Notes under the pieces: model-generated
Databases searched by the model: none
The model's input: the letters and a program-made list of their open reading frames with translations, nothing else
Told to the model about the DNA's origin: nothing
Assembly (NCBI GenBank): GCA_026874595.1
Contig: CM049315.1
Location: 37,094,164 to 37,158,163, forward strand
DNA from: Sipunculus nudus
Taxonomy: Eukaryota > Annelida > Sipuncula > Golfingiida > Sipunculidae
DNA: 64,000 bases
Direction of reading: 5' to 3'
Shown: piece after piece, positions 16,492-24,483 of the stretch
Layout: each line of letters opens with the position of its first letter
How positions within the stretch are numbered: the stretch's first letter is position 1
Made by a program: the position numbers and the translations under genes

Positions 16492-17679
16492 TCATGTGAA
16501 ATAATGACCGTCAGCTACGACCTGCACGCAGGAACGAGAGTCCATCGGTCGCCACTTTATGGTTGACACGAGTCGCACTGGCGTGCGGCACTGCGGGCAC
16601 GGAATGTGTTCCGTGGTTGCTACTCCTCTCGCTCTGTTGTCTGTATGTACTTGTGCCATTTTTTTGTAACACGCAAGGCACACGTAATGTTCGCACTGGC
16701 TGAACACCACGTATTCCGCCTTCCCGCTTTTCTTCGGGTGATCGCGTGCAGCTTCCTCACAATTCTCCTGGCAGACGCTGCAAGATAGACGGCATGTCAG
16801 CATGCACCCGTGCCCCATGCGTTTCATAACCCCGTTGAAGATGTCAAGCATTTCATTGTAACTGCAACCGTAACACAAGTCTGATATCAGATGGATCCAG
16901 GCCAATTTCCGTACCTGCCTCTCACAGGTTATCTGGTGTGTCCGCCTGTTCCTGAATGCGTGTTCGGTATCGGCGTATGTCTTCAGGACCGCGTTTCTCG
17001 CGGCTTTCAGGTAACTGTTTACTGACGTGCGGAGGTATCTCATTGTATCCTTACGTTGTTTGCGTGGACGATCACTTTCCTCGAAGTGTACGCTGTCTGT
17101 GGTACGTTCATCAGCGAGGTGTGACACGCCTGGTGTCTCACGCGACATCGTCTTCCAGTAGGTGCTTTGCAAAAGCCTCGTGAGAGATAGTTTGTAAACG
17201 TCGGCCTCGTGAACACCCGAAGCGCTCAGCTGCTGCAGGTGTCTGCGGCTTGCTGCCAGGCGAGGGATAAAGTCCGCTTGTTCCGATAAGCTTGCCAGGT
17301 ACTTCGGTACGTGCGGTGTCAGTTCGCCTGCCGTGTATGGAATGTGATTATCGTCACGTGTCACGTCCTGCGGTAATCGCTTCTCGTTCAAGGTTGCTTC
17401 CGTTTTTTTATCCAACCGACCGAGTTCACGGGTGCCCCACCAAATGAGATGTCTTTCCAGGCTCCACAGTCCCAGTGCGGCGTCTTCGTCGATGGTACGT
17501 GGGGTGTCGGGGTGGACTACATGTGTATGTGGCACAGATGATATCGATTCCGATTCCTCCCGCCTTTGTCTCGCACCGAGAGATTCTCCGTTGCCGGCCT
17601 CAGTTCTCCGTCGTAAGCTGATGGGCGCCAGAGGTTGCAGAGACTGTAACACGTCGTGGTTTAAAACTGACATGCCCAT
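16492..17679 (-). CDS. RING-finger protein, probable E3 ubiquitin ligase
   Basis: 395 residues; two in-frame ATGs open the gene. The N-terminal two thirds are hydrophilic, with basic patches, and have no recognised domain. The C-terminal region (about residues 300-375) carries a RING pattern: SCSVCQENC, then a long loop, SQCEHYVCLACYKK and IPCPQC, giving C-x2-C, C-x-H-x2-C-x2-C and C-x2-C. RING proteins recruit E2 enzymes, and large DNA viruses use them to degrade host restriction or death factors, in nucleus or cytoplasm; substrates cannot be read from sequence. Its start overlaps the 3' end of the upstream leftward gene by 80 bp. No BIR domain is present, so this is not an IAP. Confidence 0.8.
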   Translation of the reverse strand: MGMSVLNHDVLQSLQPLAPISLRRRTEAGNGESLGARQRREESESISSVPHTHVVHPDTPRTIDEDAALGLWSLERHLIWWGTRELGRLDKKTEATLNEKRLPQDVTRDDNHIPYTAGELTPHVPKYLASLSEQADFIPRLAASRRHLQQLSASGVHEADVYKLSLTRLLQSTYWKTMSRETPGVSHLADERTTDSVHFEESDRPRKQRKDTMRYLRTSVNSYLKAARNAVLKTYADTEHAFRNRRTHQITCERQVRKLAWIHLISDLCYGCSYNEMLDIFNGVMKRMGHGCMLTCRLSCSVCQENCEEAARDHPKKSGKAEYVVFSQCEHYVCLACYKKMAQVHTDNRARGVATTEHIPCPQCRTPVRLVSTIKWRPMDSRSCVQVVADGHYFT

Positions 17680-18634
17680 CCGCTTTGCCCATCGTTACTC
17701 GTACGTCTGCAATGACTGCGCCTGTCAGGAGCGACTGCCACGTTTTTAATACTGTCACCTTTGGGGCACGCGTGTCTTCCGGCGGGGTGCTGTTTTCACA
17801 AACGGGTGCACCTCTCCAGCGGGTCACGGGTCGTGTTGACAATGCCCTTTCCGGGTCTATCAAACCGGTCTCAGGGTTACAGGCATCCAGAGGATGCAGC
17901 CGTGGGTACAACATCTTCATACACGTTGAAAACCCCCGTCCCTGTCCAACAGCATATTCCGTTTTGCTGATTTCGGCGTCTTCTTTAGCACAGGCGGTTT
18001 CTATCGCACACACGGCTGTCCTGTACGCAGCGGATGCGATATGGGAAATATCCGCTTCCCGCTGTTGTGGATTGTATCCCGGGACACCGGTCAACCAGCT
18101 GTTGTGTCGTGCGATAATTTCCCACGTGTACACGAGGGATCCGAAATCGACCGGCGAAGCTGTTAATAACCGGGGGAATACCTGTCGTTTGAACCTCACG
18201 AGCGTTGGTACGCGGCAGACCGGCATGTGCTTGGCCATATCAAATATGAATATACAATACGCAGTTGTGGCAGGGCAAGGTTTGCACGTTATCGATGTGA
18301 CACACTTGTATATTGCTGTGCACCACCTGAGCAGGCGAGACCTGCGGCATGTGCGGTTGGATGTTTCGTTGCGTAAACCGAACAGCGACATCTTGCACGT
18401 GAGGAGGGGCACGGCATCTGGAGGGTGTGAAGGCATCTTGTTCCCTGGGTGCTTATATTTCTGCAACCCGACTTTTGTATCGGTATTCCTGTTGTAGATG
18501 GAGTACTTTTTACTCTCACGTGACTCTGCATGGTTTAATGCTGCCCGCAGTTTCATCGAATAAATGTCAGAAACATTTAGCTGAAATCCGTTTCCTCTGT
18601 CTTCTGTTTGTGCGCGATGGTGTATGTATTTCAT
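17600..18634 (-). CDS. Uncharacterised protein
   Basis: 344 residues from the ATG at 18634; the frame extends further upstream but without an ATG. A later Met near residue 80 (MSLFGLRNE) is an alternative start. The first 95 residues are basic and Ser/Arg-rich; the middle has a Cys-rich hydrophobic stretch (CVTSITCKPCPATTAYCIF) and ordered alpha-helical sequence after it. No known motif is recognised. The 3' end overlaps the RING gene by 80 bp in a different frame, which suggests that both are read from overlapping leftward transcripts. A long frame on the opposite strand (17685-18497) lacks coding character. Confidence 0.6.
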   Translation of the reverse strand: MKYIHHRAQTEDRGNGFQLNVSDIYSMKLRAALNHAESRESKKYSIYNRNTDTKVGLQKYKHPGNKMPSHPPDAVPLLTCKMSLFGLRNETSNRTCRRSRLLRWCTAIYKCVTSITCKPCPATTAYCIFIFDMAKHMPVCRVPTLVRFKRQVFPRLLTASPVDFGSLVYTWEIIARHNSWLTGVPGYNPQQREADISHIASAAYRTAVCAIETACAKEDAEISKTEYAVGQGRGFSTCMKMLYPRLHPLDACNPETGLIDPERALSTRPVTRWRGAPVCENSTPPEDTRAPKVTVLKTWQSLLTGAVIADVRVTMGKADGHVSFKPRRVTVSATSGAHQLTTEN

Positions 18635-19099
18635 GTTGCGCCCGCAGATATCATATCGACCGCACGTTACATTTCTCAAATAACAAAATGTCAGCTGTGT
18701 TTAATAGCATACTATTTGTCACGACTAAACGTTGGGTCACATTTTCCTACACAACCTGTTGTACGCCACACCGAGTCCAATCATTGTACAGGTCAGCCCG
18801 AAGAGTAAAAAAATCATGGCACCCCAGTAACATTTGCGGAGGCGACGTCCCCGGGCAAGGTACAAAAGGGCTGACACACTTAGGTCGTGCGGCTTACACT
18901 GCATCCTTGGTTTTTTTATCGTGACCTGGCCGACCGGAAATACAAACCGCGCGATGCTCTGGTCGTTAGCCAAACGGGTCGCCCTCAGCACTGAAATCGT
19001 GTCACTATTCCGGGTAAAATGTGATGAACTGTTACACCGTCTTACACGGAGACTGAAAAATGCAGTATTTACAAATATCCCGACCCTTCTCCGTGGAGG
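18635..19099. other. Gap containing only one possible microprotein
   Basis: Apart from the 55-codon frame at 18737-18904 nothing convincing is seen. The region probably includes the promoter of the gene at 17600-18634. Confidence 0.4.
18737..18904 (-). CDS. Possible small single-pass membrane protein (55 residues)
   Basis: From the ATG at 18904. A basic stretch (RGRRLRKC) is followed by a 20-residue hydrophobic helix (about 30-49, including IFLLFGLTCTMIGLG) and a short basic tail, a typical topology for a tail-anchored or type II microprotein. It lies in an otherwise empty gap in a run of leftward genes. Short length and lack of a recognised homologue keep confidence low. Confidence 0.35.
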   Translation of the reverse strand: MQCKPHDLSVSALLYLARGRRLRKCYWGAMIFLLFGLTCTMIGLGVAYNRLCRKM

Positions 19100-20236
19100 T
19101 TAGTCCTGTTCGTCGATTGAAAGCCCCAGCGCGCAAATGACGTCTCCGTACAAGTAACAGGACACGTCGGCTGGTGGCACGATTTGTGATATAATTTCGC
19201 TGTCGCATTCGTCGTCCAACGAAAGTTCACAGAAAGGAGGGAGGACTTCGGCGTCCGACAGCATCGACGGGTCGCACCTCAATTCAAATGATGCTCCCTT
19301 TTCACAGTCACCGTATCTCTCCGTCAGGTGTAATGTGACCTTGCAGAGACCTTCCCATTTTTGTGTGTCGCCTGGGTGTGTTACATGTGTTATTTTCCCG
19401 TTGCAGGGGACGGCTGCAGGGTTAAAGAATGATGGTGTACGACCGGGAGGCTGCGTGTCATGCTGCGCGTCATCGCCCACGTCACCATACCTGGCAACGA
19501 AAAAGTCATGAGTTTGTGCGGCTGGTACTATCACAGCGTGCCACGAGAGACGGGGACACAAGCGGTAAGTGTTGTTTCTTTTCGTCAGCAAGGTGTCACG
19601 TACGAGGAGGAGCATGCCCGCTGGTTCTTGCATGTGTGGAAATTGTTCGGGTGGGTCGAACAAGACGCACTCGAAAGATGCCCCTTCCGGTAAAACGGCT
19701 GTGAGAGTACGTATCTTCCTTTTTGATTTACTAGTTTCAGAATCTTCTATTAGTTGTACGCGACCGACGACTGTTATGTGCTCGTCCACGTGACACTTAA
19801 ACCGGCCGGGGGCTGGTATGTCACAGAATGAGGTGCCGTTTTCGTGCTGGTCTTTTGTCAGTAATTCTTTACAGGTTTCTGCTATACGTAACCGCCTCAG
19901 ATTGAGCTGTTGAGACGTCAGTTCCGACCAACTGGTAGGCTGATGGTGACGCTCCCACACGAATCCTTTCACACTCAAAACAAGGCCGTTGCAGATACGC
20001 TTGAAATTGCCAGACACACGGTACCATTCTCCGGGTGCCCACTGTTCGATTTGTTGACCATCGGAAACGTTTAACACGACACACGTCCCCTCTGAGTCGT
20101 AAACGACGGCTCGGAAATTCCCACCGGTGCTTGAATACATTGCGACGGTGACAGCAGCGCCGGGAACGCCGGTGTCTAAGTTCGAAATGGCTTCGCATTG
20201 AGCCATGTTATTGTGTTTCTGTCGCGGATAAGTCAT
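19100..20236 (-). CDS. OB-fold (RPA-like) ssDNA-binding protein candidate
   Basis: 378 residues from the ATG at 20236; the ATG at 20206 (MAQCEAIS) has a better Kozak context and may be used. Residues about 25-90 read as an OB fold of the replication protein A type: small beta strands with FRAVVYDSEG, then a Gly/Trp loop (APGEWYRVSGNFK) and GLVLSVKGF. A second beta-rich domain (HITVVGRVQLIED) and a third (about 285-330, KITHVTHPGD) may be further OB folds, as in RPA70 and baculovirus LEF-3-like proteins. Such proteins coat single-stranded DNA during replication in the nucleus. The upstream leftward gene ends in the same ATGA that holds this start, indicating tight coupling. The call is structural guesswork from sequence pattern. 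Confidence 0.5.
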   Translation of the reverse strand: MTYPRQKHNNMAQCEAISNLDTGVPGAAVTVAMYSSTGGNFRAVVYDSEGTCVVLNVSDGQQIEQWAPGEWYRVSGNFKRICNGLVLSVKGFVWERHHQPTSWSELTSQQLNLRRLRIAETCKELLTKDQHENGTSFCDIPAPGRFKCHVDEHITVVGRVQLIEDSETSKSKRKIRTLTAVLPEGASFECVLFDPPEQFPHMQEPAGMLLLVRDTLLTKRNNTYRLCPRLSWHAVIVPAAQTHDFFVARYGDVGDDAQHDTQPPGRTPSFFNPAAVPCNGKITHVTHPGDTQKWEGLCKVTLHLTERYGDCEKGASFELRCDPSMLSDAEVLPPFCELSLDDECDSEIISQIVPPADVSCYLYGDVICALGLSIDEQD

Positions 20237-21528
20237 TCGAAATGGCAGTGGTCCGCGATGTTTTGAATCATATACAAGCGGTTTGTTATCTGGCACGTCA
20301 CGTGCGATAACCGGTTAGTAAACACGCCCTGTAAAAAACAGTCAGAAGGCAGGTCGTCCACGTACACGCACGGGCCGTCTGGCAGTGCGTCCATTCCCAC
20401 GCTCAATGTATCAGGGTTGGGTGGGTCCTGGTCTACGTCCCATGCTGTTGAACGTGCGATTTCCATGGCGTTCAGGTCGGCGCTGACCAAGTCCGGGTTC
20501 CACACGCGGTTGTGTTGCGCCAACAAGCACAGCATGCACGGTAATCTGACGAGCAGGTCTTCGCAGTGCAGCTGTTCGTTTCTGTCGCCTGACACGAAAG
20601 CAAAACGTTGTGACGGTAACTGGGAGGGATCTCTGGCCTGCTGCAGAAATTCGTACATGAAAAGAACAATGTTGAAACATTCCAGTAAACGAACGTGATT
20701 TGTGACCGCTAAGCTTACGTCGAACAATTTCGCTGGCAGGGCGACAAGTCCACGTGGATGCGAAGTCCCTTGCATACGCGACGACTTCCGCATATACGCT
20801 GAGGCGACACACGTTGGTAGGGTGCAGCGGGCCTCCGTGTAAACCACCCGCAATGCCTCTGACAAACCCTCTGATACGGGTATGTTCTTGAAGCCGGCGG
20901 CATCGACCAGATGTTCCACTATTTCGCGGCGTGCGCTTAGTGACATCCAACTGTTTGCGTGTTTGAACGTATGGGGAGTTCCAACCACTTGAGCTAAGGG
21001 GTTACGGGCTACGACACGTATAGCGCGCGCCGGTGGTCCGTGGTTGTCCTGTGTGACAGGGCGCAGTTTGCAACGCTGGTCTGTTGAATATTTTTCCCCG
21101 TTGCGGTTATCAGGTATTTCATCAGGGTTGTCTGGGAAAAGTGAATGTTCCAGTGTCAAAGCTTGTACGCCTTCTTCTTCCACCTTCACGACCATTGGAA
21201 GGCTTGTGTTGGAGTTGGCGGGAACTTCTCGTGCTTTGTGCGTGTTTCCTGGGCATGACACTACCATAAACCCTTCTCTGCGTTCTGAACCGTCAGGTAG
21301 ACGTGAACGTGTCCCGTCTTCACGCTGGGACAGCCCTGTCGGGATGATCGACACAGGGGCCCCGAGGTTGTATGAGCATACTGTAAGGGCGCTCTTTATT
21401 GCATTGACGTTCACGTTATCCGAACGTTTGCAACCGGCAGACACATGGTCATGCGACAGGGTCTGTTCCTGTGTGTTGAATGTGGTCCACGGAGACAGGG
21501 GTACAACCCCAAGGTTTCTGTCCGCCAT
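20233..21528 (-). CDS. Uncharacterised 431-residue protein
   Basis: Clear ATG start (MADRNLGVV). The first 150 residues are hydrophilic and probably disordered; residues about 175-431 look globular and mostly helical, with several Cys residues (PTCVASAYM, LLECFNIVLFMYEF, LPCMLCLLAQ). No membrane segment or catalytic motif is identified. Its stop overlaps the candidate start of the OB-fold gene by four bases. The start codon faces the rightward gene at 21605 across 76 bp, so both probably share a compact bidirectional promoter. Likely a structural or replication accessory protein; no family recognised. Confidence 0.75.
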   Translation of the reverse strand: MADRNLGVVPLSPWTTFNTQEQTLSHDHVSAGCKRSDNVNVNAIKSALTVCSYNLGAPVSIIPTGLSQREDGTRSRLPDGSERREGFMVVSCPGNTHKAREVPANSNTSLPMVVKVEEEGVQALTLEHSLFPDNPDEIPDNRNGEKYSTDQRCKLRPVTQDNHGPPARAIRVVARNPLAQVVGTPHTFKHANSWMSLSARREIVEHLVDAAGFKNIPVSEGLSEALRVVYTEARCTLPTCVASAYMRKSSRMQGTSHPRGLVALPAKLFDVSLAVTNHVRLLECFNIVLFMYEFLQQARDPSQLPSQRFAFVSGDRNEQLHCEDLLVRLPCMLCLLAQHNRVWNPDLVSADLNAMEIARSTAWDVDQDPPNPDTLSVGMDALPDGPCVYVDDLPSDCFLQGVFTNRLSHVTCQITNRLYMIQNIADHCHFE

Positions 21529-21604
21529 GCCTTATTTGGGTGATCGGAGGCCGATGTCCGGCCTGAGTTGACTTTCACAAAAAAAGAACAATCGGTGAAA
21601 CACT

Positions 21605-24244
21605 ATGGCTTCCTCGGACGACCGATCGGCACACACGGTGCAGGAGCGCGGTGTAGCTGTCGGGCACCCGCTCGAATGCGCGGATTCTACAGAGTGGCTC
21701 AGGTTGTGGGCGGACACGTTGACGGCGCTGATCGATGTGAACGTATCAAAACATGTGTATCCTGATCTTATGCTTCAGAGTTTGCCACGCTTGCGGTCAA
21801 ACGCGTGTGTGGCAAAGGAAATGTCATTTTTTGTACGTGAAAGTCTGCATTGTTCTTTATCGCGTGTCACGTACGGACTGTCCTTGCTCTTGCCGCGACT
21901 GTCCCTCGAGATGGATCACGTTGCTTCCTGTCTGGAAGAATACGTTCGTAACTCTCAAGACATGCAGCGAGACGCGAGGTGTGGTAGAAACCAGGGCTTG
22001 ACGGAACAGCAGGTTGAGTCGCTGTGTCAGAAATACTTCCGTTCTGTGCTTCGGACAGAGGACTGTCGGTTTTGGCACACAACGGGCAGTAACACTGCAT
22101 GGACGGTGCACGAGATGCAGAAATGCTGTTGGGACCTTGATTTCGCTTTTTACAGCACACCCCTGGAAGAGGTTATTACCGCCCTCGGAGAGCTAGAGGA
22201 AGTATGTGCGAAACTGTTTGTTTCAGTTTGGGTATTGCCTCCCCACCTGTTGGATATGAGCCTGGGTTGTTTAGCATGTGTTTCCGCTCAGGCCTTTGCG
22301 TATTCCCTCGCGCAAGATGGGTCCCGTGCAGGGGCCGATCCACCTGAACAAACCAGGTTAGGTGCCAGTAACTGTTCTCATATTGTGTCATGTGACACGG
22401 GGCATGATCTTTTCCAGACGTTAAATGTACCGGCAGGAAGCGGGTCATGTCAACGGGAGCGAAGCAGAGATGGAGCTGCTCCTGCAGGTGATGGCGAACG
22501 TGTGGCCGCGGTCAACCAGTTGCCTAACGCTCCTGACATGGCACTGGCTGCCGGTTCTCCACGTCCTATAAACTCTGTCGACCCCACTGAAGACAGGTAT
22601 TACTGTGGGTTCGGGAACACCTCTGGCGCAGACGACAGGCTCCTCAAGGAGCTGCGACTGGGTAACAGTCATGTGGCAGAAAAGACCCGTCTGTTGTTGG
22701 AAAACATGAGGCGCGCCCGTTCGGAAATAGACTCGCATTGGCGGAATTCGGCTGATATTTTTAGATGGTGTGGTGAACGCGGTGACACTGACGTGCAAAC
22801 CGAGGGTCATTACGCGGGCAATGCCGTTCTCATGTACACGGTTCCCGTCTACGGGTTGACTGTTGAAGAGCTCGTGGGGAACGAGTTTGCGGCCATGGAC
22901 GCTCAGGCCGAGCTTGAAGCCCGCAAACACGAGACTAGGATCAAGGAGCAGTTGAAAAAAGCTAGGGACCGTGGAGTCCAAGACGCGCCACAAGCTGTTG
23001 CGTGGGACATCTTGAAAGGGATTAACATGGATGGTAGCAACAACGGGGGTTTGGCGCAAATGTTGGAGCGGGTGACAGGGAGGCGTTATGGGGTCGGCAA
23101 CCAAGCAGTTGGATGTGGAAACAATGAACGTCCTGGACGTTCTTGCGTTGATGATTACATCGATACCTTGGTTACGGAGATGACGTCATGTGACATAGAC
23201 TCCGTCCAGAAATCGGTGGGAGAGCGCGTTTTCGAACGTCACCGCAAACTGGTGAGGGCGAGGCACGCAAAGCTGTTGCGCAAATTGCGCAGGGCGAAAG
23301 AAGACCTGTCCTGTTGCATGCAGCCCCGCGTAGCGGGACAAGAGATCTTGTCAGGACTTTTCGCCGTCAGACGATGTGTCAAAGCAGTGCAGCTCTTCCG
23401 AGAGGTTGTTTCCGCGCAGGCGGGAGCAGACGTGAACCCCGACGATTTGCAAAATGGTTGGCTTGTGCCTGGGGACGGGTCACCGTATGATCCGTCCCGT
23501 GTTCCTCGCCCGCGTGTAGCTGAAGCGTGGGAGGTCAGTTGCGGGGAGCCCCTGCTGGAAACTGTCAACATATCGATGGCCTCAGAACTGACTAAGTCCC
23601 TGCAACTTGGCCCTATGTGGATGTCAAGGGACTCGCACGAGGATACAGCGTGCCCCGTCAGGGCGGGATTTGTTATGCACGCTGTTTGGTCTGCAAGGGG
23701 CGTCCCCGCGTCTGCGCGTGCTGACGTTGAAAGGTTCTGCACTTTGAAATCGGAAATGGGAGCACTGGGGTCACGACAGGCGGAACGCTTCGGGGATGTG
23801 TTCCCAGTGATGCAGGAACAGTATCTGGAACTGCTGCAGCAGTTGCGGGCGCAGGAAGCGCAGACGTCGTCAGGTGATGCCGAAAACCAATCTCGTCTGG
23901 ACAGTTTGAAGCAAACACGGTTTCTCTGCCACATGCACAAGGTTCGGTTGGTGGCATATGCTGTTGTGGCGCACCAATTGGCCCATCCGGGGAACCGTGT
24001 CCGGTGTCTGTCTGTGGCCGATCCGTCACATTTATGTCCGGGGGAAGGGGGGGAGGTTTACGCTCTCGAGGAGGCTGTATATGTGGGGCCCGCTTTTTCA
24101 CCACACACGCTGATATCCAGGCGACACTACACGCCTCCGGTAAACGACGCTGACGCACAAGAGGCAAACGCGCGGGATCTATGGGATATAAAACAGAGTC
24201 ATGACATCTTCGAACTCCTGGCTGCTGCACCAGCGACGCGTTGA
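21605..24244 (+). CDS. Candidate terminase subunit (UL28-like)
   Basis: 879 residues starting MASSDD. Herpesvirus UL28-family terminase subunits are about 780-830 residues and carry one zinc-binding pattern of form C-x2-C-x(20-30)-C-x-H about 200 residues from the start. Here C222-x2-C225-x31-C257-x-H259 fits that arrangement and position. The remainder is helical, with a charged, coiled-coil-like centre (about 430-470, AELEARKHETRIKEQLKKA) and Cys/His residues near the C-terminus. UL28 recognises packaging signals and works with the UL15 ATPase in the nucleus. No longer stretch of identity is recognised, so another large packaging or tegument protein remains possible. Ends at an AATAAA at 24292. 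Confidence 0.5.
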   Translation: MASSDDRSAHTVQERGVAVGHPLECADSTEWLRLWADTLTALIDVNVSKHVYPDLMLQSLPRLRSNACVAKEMSFFVRESLHCSLSRVTYGLSLLLPRLSLEMDHVASCLEEYVRNSQDMQRDARCGRNQGLTEQQVESLCQKYFRSVLRTEDCRFWHTTGSNTAWTVHEMQKCCWDLDFAFYSTPLEEVITALGELEEVCAKLFVSVWVLPPHLLDMSLGCLACVSAQAFAYSLAQDGSRAGADPPEQTRLGASNCSHIVSCDTGHDLFQTLNVPAGSGSCQRERSRDGAAPAGDGERVAAVNQLPNAPDMALAAGSPRPINSVDPTEDRYYCGFGNTSGADDRLLKELRLGNSHVAEKTRLLLENMRRARSEIDSHWRNSADIFRWCGERGDTDVQTEGHYAGNAVLMYTVPVYGLTVEELVGNEFAAMDAQAELEARKHETRIKEQLKKARDRGVQDAPQAVAWDILKGINMDGSNNGGLAQMLERVTGRRYGVGNQAVGCGNNERPGRSCVDDYIDTLVTEMTSCDIDSVQKSVGERVFERHRKLVRARHAKLLRKLRRAKEDLSCCMQPRVAGQEILSGLFAVRRCVKAVQLFREVVSAQAGADVNPDDLQNGWLVPGDGSPYDPSRVPRPRVAEAWEVSCGEPLLETVNISMASELTKSLQLGPMWMSRDSHEDTACPVRAGFVMHAVWSARGVPASARADVERFCTLKSEMGALGSRQAERFGDVFPVMQEQYLELLQQLRAQEAQTSSGDAENQSRLDSLKQTRFLCHMHKVRLVAYAVVAHQLAHPGNRVRCLSVADPSHLCPGEGGEVYALEEAVYVGPAFSPHTLISRRHYTPPVNDADAQEANARDLWDIKQSHDIFELLAAAPATR

Positions 24245-24291
24245 CTTTCGTCGTATCCTATATGAAACAAAACACTCATGATACCAAACCA

Positions 24292-24297
24292 AATAAA
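24292..24297 (+). terminator. Polyadenylation signal for the UL28-like gene
   Basis: AATAAA 48 bp after the stop codon at 24244. Confidence 0.6.
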
Positions 24298-24354
24298 ACC
24301 AAACACATACAGTCATAATGTGCAATGTGATATTTATTCATTAAACAAAATATA

Positions 24355-24360
24355 TTTATT
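24355..24360 (-). terminator. Polyadenylation signal for the gene at 24484
   Basis: Minus-strand AATAAA (TTTATT); a second copy lies at 24333-24338. Together with 24292 this marks a convergent 3' junction. Confidence 0.5.
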
Positions 24361-24483
24361 GTATGCAGGTTTTGATGTTGCATTGTGTGTATATGTGTGT
24401 CTGTACATATGTGTATATGTGTGTGTCTGTACATATTGAAATGTCTAGTTTGGCAGTTGTGACATGATTTCTAACAAGTCTTA

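Noticed and set aside
16492-17679. Baculovirus-type inhibitor of apoptosis (BIR-RING) identity for the RING gene
   Set aside because: Only the C-terminal RING is present; no BIR zinc pattern occurs upstream.
17685-18497. 270-codon rightward frame antisense to the gene at 17600-18634
   Set aside because: It begins and ends within the opposing gene, has no promoter or poly(A) signal, and its composition looks like an antisense shadow. The opposing frame fits the leftward gene run better.
22445-23940. Long leftward frames (22445-23104 and 23239-23940) inside the gene at 21605
   Set aside because: Both lie fully within an 879-codon rightward gene with a good start and poly(A) signal; treated as antisense shadows.
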